A program made the translations under genes and the position numbers. From NCBI RefSeq assembly GCF_008831285.2, contig NC_045146.1, positions 17,911,149 to 17,975,148 on the forward strand: 64,000 bases of DNA, written 5' to 3'. Source of the stretch: Nymphaea colorata. Its lineage: Eukaryota > Streptophyta > Magnoliopsida > Nymphaeales > Nymphaeaceae. This document shows positions 1 to 11,593 of the stretch, one piece after another (position 1 is the first letter of the stretch; the number at the start of each line of letters is the position of its first letter). A model generated the notes under the pieces. That model searched no databases, was not told where the DNA came from, and saw only the letters and a list, made by a program, of their open reading frames with translations.

Positions 1-826
1 TCACGGTTTAGTCATGCTTCCTTCAGTTTTCCTTGGTCTTCATGAGTTAGATTGTTCTTCTTTTCCCTCTTCCACAACCCTCTTCCACAACGAATATTGT
101 TGAGCTTAGGGTCACTGTTCAGCGGTTAGAGTGTTTTGTGAGTGTCTCATGAATCTGCTCAAAAAATTAGTGTAGGATTACAACTTGACTGTTTAGGGTT
201 TGATTCGTAAAACACTTAAAAGATGTTCCAACTGCCAAACAGCTCTTTACTAACGTTCTAGTGGTCTCACATATGCACGTAAATATATAAATAGTTGTGA
301 TATGGATATGAGATTTTGTGTCTCCACCCTCACAAAATTGACCTAATTATCTGATTTTTCTGATGTGTAAGAACAAAATATTACTTTTGTAGAAGGGAAA
401 CTAATGTTATCTGCATTGAGGTATCCTGTTGTTACGATTTATATTTGAACCTTATTTCTGTTTATTGATGGAAGATATTAACTTGTTTGTTTTTGAAATA
501 CGTGAAAAAAAAGGATTATGTGCCAACCGTGTTGGATAACTGCAGTGCAAATGTTACCGTGGATGGAAGCACCGTGAACCTCGGACTTTGGGATACTAAC
601 GGTGAGTTTTCCGTTCATTTTGATTTTTGAAGAGATTTTGTTCCCTAGGCTTTTTTGTTTTTTCTTTCCATCGCATATCCCGGACTTGCTTAAAGTTTAA
701 CTTTGTTTTTAACGGCTTTTACAATTACCAATATCACACCCAATAGGAAAAACTATTAATTAAAGCATGCACTGTGCACATGTGTTTGTCCCCCAGGCTT
801 AGTAGTTGGGGCTCATCCAGGGCCTT

Positions 827-935
<109 letters not shown>

Positions 936-1796
936 GAAATTTAGATTTGAATCTTTAATGTACATGTGAGTGTATGTGGAGAGAGAGAGGGGGGCATCTG
1001 GTAGATTTGAACCATTAATATGTACATTATATGTGTGTGGAGAGAGAAAGAGTGTGGGTGTTGTGAATACAGGAGCTTTGTTTGAGATGGGGGATCTTTG
1101 AAACTCCCATTTTCTGTCGCACCTAATGGAGACCTGTCTCCTAGCAAAAGAAAACTTATCTTAAAAATATTTGCAAGTGATTATCTTGGAAGCTCGGTTA
1201 TTGGATTGTGGGTATGTGCTTTTGAGATAGAATATCTCAAGTGCATATCCGCCATGAAGATGGGCTTAGGGCCAAAGTTGAAGTCATTTAAGGGTCAAAT
1301 GCAGGCAAGGGCTCACTTCAATTTTTATTTTTTGAAATTTACATATAGATTTTAGAAAATTTTACTTGTTCTACTTTAAAACATTGATATTTTGGCTATT
1401 GATATTTTGGCTTGTGTCAAAATTTAGAAACTTTAATTCACTTCGTGAAAAAAAGTTTTGGCTCTGCCTCTGAATGTAGAGGCATGTCCCTCAGTATATA
1501 GAATAAATTGGGAGGTCTATGTTTGATTGGGAGCTTAATCATCTTTCGACTGGTATTTTGGCAGACCTAGAAGACTACGACAGGCTGAGGCCCTTGAGCT
1601 ATGGAGGTGCTGATGTCTTCCTGCTTGCCTTCTCCCTCATTAGTAGAGCTAGCTATGAGAACATCCATCAGAAGGTAAAACCTTTAATTTCCACCTCATT
1701 TTTCCTGCTCATATGCTGAACTTTATTAGGTGTCCACTAACATCTATGCTGTGGCTAGATTTACTGCCTATTTACTACTCTGCCTAAAAAACTTTC

Positions 1797-1906
<110 letters not shown>

Positions 1907-2895
1907 TCCTTCAACCATTTTGAATTCCATCCAATCACAGCTACCTGACCCACTGTATTGGGTGAGTGTAATTAAACACACTTCCGGATGCCATGCATCA
2001 AACAGTGTGCTGTGAGAGGCTGAATGTCGGATGGAGAAATTTATTACATCGTGAGAGGCTGAATGATTTATTCATCCAAACTCGGATGGAGAAATCCACA
2101 AATCCTTTTATCCTTCTGATATGGACAACCACACACAAATGGTTTCCTCTAAAACAATCTCCTTTTTGTTCTTCGGTGTGCAGTGGGCACCAGAGCTGTG
2201 GCACCATGCTCCTTCTGTTCCAATCGTTCTTGTGGGGACAAAGATGGGTAAGCTCTAAACAGAAAGCCGAACCTCCCTGGTTCCTCTCCCTTGAAAATTC
2301 AATTTGCCATGATCATAGGGGTGCAAATGCATTGGTTTCAGAATGAAGGTTTTTTTGGGCACTCCATGTATTGGACAGATCCAAATGCAACCCATTCTTG
2401 AACAATTATTTGCAAGTGGATCGAATTGAGGAAGAAGTTTGGCTGTGTTTTTGGTTGGACCAAATTTGATCGGAATCTGAATCTCCATGAATTTGTCTTA
2501 TCTAGATCCAATTATGTTGCATCCTTATTTGCAAGTTCATTGGATTCTCCGATTTTTCTTCATGGTCAATCCGGATCTGATTCAACATGTACTTAAATGA
2601 TCCGGATCCAATCCCTTTTGCTCCTGGTTACATGAAAATTCCTCCTTTTCAAAATTGGATGGTGAATCACATACGCAGATTTACGAGACGACATGCAGTT
2701 CTTCATGGATCACCCTGGCGCAACACCGATTACCACTACACAGGTTAGTCCCTACTTCTCCCATTTCCTTATCTTTGATCAATTTGGATGGGCTGTTCGC
2801 GTCACAGTTCCTACATCAGGAAAGACACATTATATGCTTGACCCTCTTGGAAATCAAGAAACGTAGGTTACCATAAGTAAAATCATAATAAAATG

Positions 2896-3083
2896 AGGGG
2901 TGGAGCCAGAATTTTTTTGTCGCAGGAGCCAAACTATAATTTCAAAAACTTAACGAGAGCCGAAATAGAAATTTTCAATTTTTTATATATATTAAACTAT
3001 ATATATTTGTATATAAATTTTTAAAGTTTTTAAAATCTGAGAGGGGCCCAAGGTCCATGCGGGCTCCCTTCCCTCCGCCCCTG
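2896..3083. mobile_element. MITE-like short repeat in ROP-A intron 5
   Basis: The segment starts with AGGGGTGGAGCCAGA and ends with GGGCTCCCTTCCCTCCGCCCCTG. These are imperfect inverted termini of the kind seen in common plant short nonautonomous repeats, with an AT-rich core. The paralogous intron of ROP-B has a shorter relative at 48650-48808 that lacks the right terminus. No transposase is encoded and no clear target duplication was established. Confidence 0.5.
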
Positions 3084-4914
3084 AATAAAACGACCTACCC
3101 TTTCATCCCTTTAAAGATTTACATTTGAGACTAACCAATAAACATGCTTCTCTAATCACTGCTGCCTTGTCTGCCAGGAAAGAAAACCTTAATCTCAATT
3201 GACCTAAGTAAATTCACATGACTGTACACATAAAGTTTTTTTTTATGAAAACATAGATTCACATGGCTGACCATATAGGTGTGTAAACATATTTAGAAGT
3301 ATGAGTTGGAAATAACCAATCTATTTAAACTTAACAGGAAGGGTCCCTGGCCTGGCCTAGTCATTTATTAACTGACTAGGAGCCGACTTTCTTCAGGCCT
3401 TTAGGACTTTTTGACAAAGGGAATAATTTGTAATTGTTTCGTGAACATGCTCTAAAGATTGAGGTAGATTCATGAAACACTAATTAAAGTGTTCTATGAA
3501 TCTGTCCTAATAATTTCTTGTAACCATATTCATGGAACAGTTATGAGCCTGCCGGTCCCTTACGTCTCAGCTAATGGGCCAGCTGGATCTAGTGCCTAGA
3601 CTGAGTTATGCCCAACTTAGAGATGAAAAGCTTGTCCCATGCAAATCCGGTCTGACCTCAATAAGCACAGCCTGTTAACAAAGGAAGCCACATTAGAAAA
3701 TGTGGATTGACGGGTAGAGTCAAGTTCATGCTGTTTTCCTAAGTTTAGGGCAGCATGTTCAGTACAAGTTGTTGCTAATGGGGTATCTGCAAAGTGTTTC
3801 GAAACTGAAGCAAAAAATGGAGTATCTTTTCACTTGAGGGCAATGGCGAAGCTAGTGAGGTAAAACCGAGGCACGTCAATTGCTCGCTGAAACAAATTGG
3901 CCATGAATTCCACTGGTGACCGCCATTCAAAGACTCAAAACCAACTTGTATGCCACAGTTTTCACCAAGGTCTTCTTGTGGCTAAATATTTGACAGGGTG
4001 AAGAATTGAAGCAGCTGATAGGTGCTGCTGCATACATCGAATGCAGCTCTAAGACTCAGCAGGTATGTATGCGCACACTTTGATACCTATTTTCAAGTTG
4101 CTCATGAATAGTCATAGTTAATCCTAATAGTGGTGAAAACACAACCTGGGAGTTGATTAAGGCTTACTGCACCATAAAGCCATTGAATTTTCACAATGCA
4201 TTTTGGAGATATGAGGATCTCCAAAGATCATGTTTTTATATTCCCATATTCAAGCCGAGGACTCCATTAGTATGTCCATTAACATCACTAATGGCAAAGT
4301 TGGAAAAAACCGAGAAAATTTAGGAATTTGTAGCATGAAGGTTACTCCTCTTTTTTTATTTTTTCTTGGTCGGACCTTTGGAATAACAAATTGTATCTTT
4401 TTGCAGAATGTAAAGGTTGTTTTTGACACTGCTATCAAAGTGGCTTTGCGACCTCCAAAACAATAGAAAAGAAGAAGAAAGCCAAGATCCTGCGTTGTTC
4501 TTTGATACATTTTGTCATTAAGATCGAACCTGCCCGGCTTCTTAGCCTTTTCATTTCATGTTTGGGTTCCTTCATTTGGATACTTCAACCTGCAGAATGC
4601 AAGTTTAAAACTGCTTCAGGCGAGGAAGCTTGGCTTATTCTAGTATATCATTTGCGCTCCTTACTGAATCATGCATGGCACCTTGCTATGTACTTCATTC
4701 CATAATGATATACAAGGCCCAAAAACGAAAGTAATGTGCGCTTTTTAGGAAAAAAATGTCTAGATAATGCCTGTCTCCAAAACAAGTTTGTTCTTGACTC
4801 AGATGGGAGAAAATCTTTTGATGATGAATCAATAATAAGAATGAATATAGTTTACATTGATGGGTATACCTTAATTTGAGGAATTCAAGTCATTTGATGA
4901 CAAACAGTCTAGAT

Positions 4915-6822
4915 TACTACAGAATCGATAATTAAGCAGCCAATTAGTGAGTGCAATGTGTCATTGTCTAAGCTTTTTTAATAATTTTCTTTTTTTAAAG
5001 TCATCATTAGAATTAACTGATTCAAGGCCAATTTCACCGATTCCAGGACTGACTTTTACAGCACCGTTATTGTCGAAAATACAGATCAGACAGAGAAAGA
5101 ACAAGGAACAACTATAAGGTATTTCCCTTTCTACTGTTTTAAAAGAAAATGACAAGAAGAGCCACCTGCCCCCGTGGTTGCCGTAAGCCATTGAAGTTGA
5201 TGAAGAAGGTTGAGGTTGTCAAAGAACTCATGGCAGAGGCCTGCCTACCACTAGGTTGACTACCAAACTCCATAAGACAGGTATTAACAACCTAATCATC
5301 CGCAAAACCAGAAAGATGTCTTTTCTATAGAGCGCCTAATCTACTAGATACAACAGTGCATCAACTGCATACATTACTTTCCACTTTCCCCCACGAATTT
5401 CTATACAAGGAATTCAATAAACATATGGCATTCTTCAAGAATGCTGAAGGTGCACATACAAAGATCATTTTCACTTTCACCGAACAATAAATACATCTTC
5501 CCCCAAATGGTCGCACTCTTTACGTTGGTATATGCTGTCTTGGTGAAAGATTTCGAGAGCAGGAGCAGTAGCTCCTTAGGCAGTGTCCACTCTCTAGTGC
5601 TACATACACCTGTCATCCCCTACAGTTGTCTACGCTTATACAGCAACTGCTCCTTACTAATCTGCGCTGTGTTTCTCATTACATGAAATAATCATGATGG
5701 CATCACCATGCAAGCGGCCTCACCAAAGAAGAACGTGAAGCAGAACCAACCGATACCAACAGCCCCATCAGGATCGCTCCATCTGGACGTTCAATGTTGA
5801 GGCGTGGCTCAAAAAGACCTGTTCTCCCAGAAATTCAAAAAATTGCATGACAATGGCAATAAGTTTACCAATGAGCAAGCATGATGCAGCAAAAAATAGA
5901 TCTCCAGGTATATGCCTACGAGGTGAGAATATTTTCCCCATGTATAGCTGAAAGCCTAGGACCTTTCCCTCCCTTGATAACAGAATATGTAACTAGAAAA
6001 ATTGGACATTCATCAGCACCTAAAAACATTAGTCTCTATCAAAAAGCTGGTAAGCGATTTACAGGCGTGCAATTAGTTGAAACTAACTACTCCAGCAGCT
6101 AGCCGGTGCCTGATTTGGAGTAAAAAAATTGAGGTGTACGAGAAACTAAGCATGGCCACTTTTGCAACTAAGAGAGAAATCGGAAATTCACTAATCCTAC
6201 TTCTGATGCCTATTTTGGATGAACAAATTGAGGTGTATGCAAAACTTTGTTACGTCCACATTTGCACCTACAGCTGAAATTTACCAATCTAACATCTGGC
6301 CCCTTGCCCAAAATGTCATATAAGGCCCTTGTCAGGTTCTCCCTTAGCAAAAAACCTCAGGGCAACCCCATCTTATGCTCCCAGGGAGCATCCCAATTGC
6401 TTCAGCCTTTTGGTAACCAATTTAGATCAGCAACCACATTACTAGATCTCTCCTGTGTGCCTGGTTAGCATTATAATATCAGAATAAAGAGATTTTTGGA
6501 CACCAACAGCCGGAGGATGCAAAGCAAACCAGAAAGCTGTTTGAAGCTTGTATAGGTTGAGCATGTTACCAGCATAGGCGTGCGAATAGTGGACTAGACT
6601 TACACAATCCAGTATAGTGCAAATCAAAACTCCAGAAACCCGCATTGGAACAGAGGCCAGTTTGCTATCCTCAATCTATTTCATGAGAACTGAAAAATAT
6701 GATGACTAGAGATAAACTATAACAGAATTGGATTACCTCATAGCTTGCAATATCTTGTGCAAATGGTGCTTGTTTTACTTCACCCACCACATCAGGAGAC
6801 TGCCACTTCTCAGAAATAATGG
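4915..6822 (-). pseudogene. Truncated 3' part of gene X (copy A)
   Basis: This stretch matches 38205-40195, the last exons and downstream DNA of the intact gene X on the same strand, at high identity. Recognisable pieces are the last-exon homologue near 5700-5835, a penultimate-exon homologue near 5905-5990 and the end of the exon-6 homologue at about 6739-6822. The last exon region has a 1-base deletion (near 5826), and the penultimate exon lacks about 55 bases present in the intact copy (39285-39340 region). Exons 1-5 are absent: similarity stops abruptly at 6822, where NLR leucine-rich repeat sequence begins. It is nonfunctional. The left edge at about 4905-4920 abuts the 3' flank of ROP-A. 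Confidence 0.8.
6112..6310. repeat. Two-copy tandem repeat, 100-bp period (copy A)
   Basis: Two diverged units begin near 6112 and 6212 and share the core ATTGAGGTGTAYGMRAAACT. The same pair occurs at 39501-39700, so this internal duplication is older than the segmental duplication containing it. Confidence 0.75.
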
Positions 6823-7957
6823 TGCCCGAGTCCATTACTAAGCTCTATGACCTGCAAACGGTAGACCTTACCAACAGTGATGTACAGAGACTTCCGGATA
6901 TAATTTCTTCTTTAGGTGCTTTGAGACATCTTGACATAAGAGGAACATTTCTACTAAAATACCTGCCAAAAGGTATCGGGAAGCTAACTTGTCTGCGGAC
7001 ACTGAATAAGTTTATAGTTGGTAGCAACTTTAGGTGATGGGAGGGGAAGCAAGTTATGGGAGCTGCACGACTTGAACAGTTTAAGAGGACACTTGATCAT
7101 CAAGCACTTGGAAAGAGTTGATAACATAGAAGAGGCTAAACAAGCTCAATTAAGAAGAAAAGAAAACCTGCAAAGTTTGATGCTATTCCTCACGAAGAGC
7201 TCCAGCCTCCAGAAGGCCAAATTGAATTAAGAATAATATGCTATGCAGGCATTAACTTTCCCACTTGGATGAGCTCCAAAATATACTATTGTTTGGAGGA
7301 AGTCACTTTGTGTGATTGCAAATTCCTGGAGTCATTGACCAGCTTAGGCCATTTTCCCAATCTCTTGAGACTAGAAATAAGTGGTGCTGAAAGGGTTAAG
7401 GATTTTGACGTTACTTCAAACCACGTTGGTGGAAGAGCTGTATTTCCAAAACGAGAAAAATTGAAGTTGATAGACATGTTGAGCCTGGAGGAGTTTTTGT
7501 TTGATGCAGGTATAGAAACCATGCCATGCCTTCGATGGTTAAAAGTCTCTTTCTGCCCAAAATTAAGGGTGCTGCCTGACAATAGTATAGAAACCATGCC
7601 ATTGCCCAGCTCTTGAAGAACTAAGTATAAGAGGCGTGGACGAATGGAAAGGATGGTTCATCAGAAAGGATGTAGAGATGCCTTGTTTGAAAAGAATGGA
7701 TATTGACGGCAGGCCTCGTTCAAATTTGAAGTGCTTACCCAATTGTCCATGTTTAGAGGACATGACAATTACTCATTGCCATCAGGTGGCTGAATTGCCA
7801 CATTCTCGTTTTGTAGAAAGATTGTCAATACAGAACTACTACAGAGCTTGCTCAATGTTGGATTCTACATTTAAAATGGAGAAACTAAAGCACCTAGAGA
7901 TCATCAATTCACCTAAGCTAGCCCCATTGCTTGAAGGGATTCAAGATATGAAAGAAC
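6823..7957 (+). pseudogene. CC-NLR leucine-rich-repeat fragment (CNL-A)
   Basis: The plus strand encodes LRR units (PESITKLYDLQTVDL, LGALRHLDIRGTFLLKYLP, LTCLRTLNKF) typical of the LRR of coiled-coil NLR resistance proteins. It is nearly identical to 26129-26183 plus 32404-33500 of CNL-B. It has no NB-ARC and no C-terminal LRRs. The frame is broken: an extra T near 7030 shifts it, the segment around 7190-7210 is rearranged, and 7575-7610 carries a local duplication of the TAGAAACCATGCCAT motif. Both ends are abrupt joins, to gene X sequence at 6822/6823 and to RNL-A sequence at 7957/7958. It contains the uninterrupted site (ACCAACAGTGATGTACAG) that holds the copia element in CNL-B. Confidence 0.85.
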
Positions 7958-10795
7958 ATGATTGCGCTAGCAGGGATCGTCTGGCCTTCTGGAAAACAGC
8001 CCGTGTCCAAGAAGCACTTGCGTTCTTCCTCCGTCAACGATTTAAGGCTGGAGGACAAGCTTTCAATGATTTCATCACCAGATCTGTCTTGGAAGCTCCC
8101 ACAAGTCAGTTTAAGTCTATTCGCTATATCTTGCCATTCCCTCTTATCTCTCTTCGCCAAAGAGTTTCCTATCACCTGCAATGCTAGAGGTGAAGCTTGC
8201 AACCTCTCACTATCTGCAGAAATGGGAAAAAGAGCTTCACAAGGAGAATAAAATAAGAAAGCAAAATCCACATTTATACATCTGGTAGCAGCTAGGTATG
8301 AGGATGTGAGTTTTCTGCTTCTGGTAGCAAATGAAACAGTTTGAAAGTGTGATATGAATTTGCTCCAAAAGTTGGGCAGATTCATAGAACATTTTTAAGG
8401 TATTTCATAAATTTGCCTTAATTTTTGGGTCATATTCATGATAATGTTCTGTTTGCTTGCAAAACAGACCGTTTTTTAACTTAAACTTCTAAGTGTGTTT
8501 GGCGTCACTTTTAAAAGAAATTCAAAGCAATTTTTGAGTTTAACAAGAAAAAAAAAGAACTCAAGATCCAACAGTCGAAACAGGTTTTTAACATAGCATT
8601 GTTTAAGACTGATTAAACTCTGATCGATACATTCACCAATTTAGATTATTCAACAAACATGACTCAAATCTTGTTCTTTGGAAGCTGCACAAAGGATCTA
8701 ACGAGCACAAAAGCATCAAGATGTAATAATATATGTAATCGAAGACAGTTAACCAAGGGTTGTTGATACCTCACCTATTAGCTGCTTATCCGGCTTCCAA
8801 GATCTTTCACGGTCTCGAAGCAAAGCGTGGTGCTCAAATAGTTTTCTACCGTCATCCTCGCTCAGCGAGTTCACAAGGTAGGTTGAATCACATATATTAT
8901 CCAGTTTGGTCCATAACGTTATGAGAATTCTGGAATCTGCTGCATTATTCGTTTCATCCACCAGCGTCCTGATGTCTTTGTCGACGGACGAAACAACATC
9001 CAACACTATTAGCATCTTCCCTCTTCTTCCGCTCGCAGGAGCTTCGGTTGCAAATGCACCATCGTTAATTTTATTTAATTTCTTAAATAGTCTTTGCCAG
9101 ATTGTTCGCAGATCAGGTGAGCTAGATATCGTTAAAAAGATTGGTTCACCATATTCAGCGGGAAGACATGGAAGGAAACAAGCAAATTATTAGACTATTA
9201 GAGAAAACAAAGAAATGACTCAGGTCAGTGAAGCATCACTTACATGAAATAAATAATGTCCATAAATTAGTAATCGACAAGCAAATAATGCTGCTGTTCT
9301 TGGAGCTTCTAATGGAGTAGATTATCATATAAATAAGAAGAGAACACAACACAACACAACGTGAGAAAATATTGTTGACCAACTTAGAGAAAAGTGCGTC
9401 TGCACCTCAGTATCCATACGAACACTGCCACCAACTTGACTCTATTTTCCTTGAAACCTGTGTTCCGGATTTAATTGACCTTCTTTCTTTCCTAAATCTA
9501 ACCATGTAGACAAATTCAAAATACACGAAATCGTCACAATAAAAACAGTAAAAGAATCAGTGTTCAGATGGAACTTTGTAGAAAAAAAAGGTGATTATTG
9601 ATGGTAAGAAATTTCTAAAATCTAATGTCCACATCTAATTTTCATAATTTTCGATCTAATAAAATTTGATATTTTGCATTTACCCGTACGGGGGTTGAAT
9701 TACAAAAAAAATGCTCGTAGGGAAGCTACATATCTTTTATAAATTCAGATTTATTGTATTTTTCGAAGAGATAATGTAAAAGGAGGGTTAGAGACAACAA
9801 CGCGCACACATAAACAATCATAAAAAATATTGATAGTACAAAAATTAACATTCAAAGAGGTGGGCTGCCAGTCCACCTCCCCTATTCGTTAGTGGCGCCG
9901 GGGAAGGTCAAACATGTTCTCAACTCCAATGACGTCGCTCTGAGCTTTTAGCTGAATCTGGAGGCAACGCCGAGGCCGTCTGCTCGTCTTAGGCAGCCAC
10001 CCAACCCCGCCCCATAGCAGAGGAAGCTCCACCTTTCCCTGCGGGTGGTAGGTCACATTCTCGCCTGAGCTGTTGTGAGGAGGCATAGACGAGTTTACCG
10101 AGTTGATCTCGAGCTCGACGTTGCACTTTGGACTCGAGCTTGAGCCGCGGTTGACTCACGACCAAGGGCTCGAGAGAGCTCTGTAAACTACGGGGACGAC
10201 GGCCGCGGCGCCGCCAAAAAAAAAACAAATGAAAAGGAAAAAGTTCGAACCAAGGGGAAAGAGGCATACCTTGGATATCTGGGTTCCTGCAGAGCACGTC
10301 CACCAAAAACCAAGGTGGTCTTTCCGGAACCCCCCATTCCACAAACGCCGACCACCTGATGCCTCCTCAACATCCCTTTCAGCTCAATCAAAGGCTTCTC
10401 TATCCCAAAGACCTTGCTGGGAAGGGGAGGCAGAGGCTCCCCTGCTTCGCTTCCTTGCATCGACTCATCCAATTTGGAATTTGTTTCCTTCATCCACGAC
10501 AAAAGTTCCGGAAACCCTCTCATCGGCTCAGTCTTCCAAAAGCGCTCCACTGCCTCTGTCGCTGCTCGCAGTACATGTTTTGCCTGACGACGTTTCAGAA
10601 GGGGAAATTTGGCGCACCTTCTTGTGAGGTCTCTGCCCCTTCTTCAGCCGCGGCGTGGAGCCTCGACCTCCGAATTGCTTGTAAAAAAACTCAAGACAAC
10701 GGTCTGCCAGTAATTTTATCAACGAGAGAACCAAAACCAACCAGACTCTGGCATCTTCTCTGCTTCTGGATTGCCGGCGGGAGGGATAGCTAGCA
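7958..10795 (-). pseudogene. RPW8-type helper NLR, broken copy (RNL-A)
   Basis: This is a paralogue of RNL-B. An exon-1 remnant (about 10270-10795) keeps the P-loop GMGGSGKTT, but its N-terminal RPW8-like half is full of stops, and extra bases after the P-loop shift the frame. The exon-2 homologue (8756-9165) has LDVVS where RNL-B has the kinase-2 motif LDDVW, and the splice acceptor reads CCG instead of CAG (about 9163). The exon-3 homologue (7958-8216) has one C fewer in the CACCCTCTAGC stretch, shifting the frame. Exons 4 and 5 (QHD motif and LRRs) are missing: homology ends at 7958, where the CNL-A fragment begins. It cannot make a complete NLR. Between the exons, 9170-10150 holds AT-rich intron sequence with no other feature seen. 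Confidence 0.88.
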
Positions 10796-10799
10796 TGTG

Positions 10800-11590
10800 G
10801 AGATTTTAGAAAAAAGAAAAAATGACCATATGGCGCCATGACAGGTTTAATGTGCGAGGAGAAGCGTGATGATCAATTTCATAATGTTTCATATGAAGAA
10901 ATGGTTGACTTGTAAGATAAGGTGGATGAGAGGGCATGTTGTGAAGTGAATGTTCAAGATTCAAAATGTTTGATTCGAGCAAGAATGCGAGATCGTGTAG
11001 ATGGGCAGAGGAAGCAATTAAAGTTGGCTTGGAGAAGGACTTACCGGTTAATAACTCAAGCAGAAAATGGAGAGACCATGAACACAATTAGAGACCACTT
11101 GAAGTCCCAGGAAGCACAATCTATTAGGGGGGAGTAGATGACAGACACCGCCAAAAGGTTGGTCTCAGTTATGTTCAAAGAAAGAGAAGCAACGGTTGTA
11201 CTGTTAGAAATCATATGGCTCAACAGATCATGGTCGGCTTTGTGGTGAGAGAAGAGGCTATCGATAGCGGAGAATTATCCACTTGGTTCAAGGGCAGTGC
11301 TGAGTAGGTAGACGATTATAGGGGCTTGAAAGACAAACGAAGGTTGAAAGTTCGATTGTATTGAAGAACAACTAAAAAAACACTGAAATTGGGTCTTCAC
11401 TACGCTTGATTTTGTTTTTGTAGCACCAAGCGAAATAAAATTTAAGAGGAGTTCCACCTTTATCCAAACCTTGCAGATCTTCACATGATCTCTCTATGAC
11501 AAATCACCAAACAAACAACAAGAAAAGGAAAAAACCAATGCCTACAGACAACGACCAAGAACCGATGAAGAAAAGGCGACTCCAAGTTAC
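10800..11590. other. Intergenic stretch between the two RNL copies
   Basis: No convincing gene was seen. Short open frames exist on both strands (for example 10922-11137 plus and 10806-11087 minus) but none resembles a family I know, and they lack supporting splice or start context. Confidence 0.5.
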
Positions 11591-11593
11591 AAA

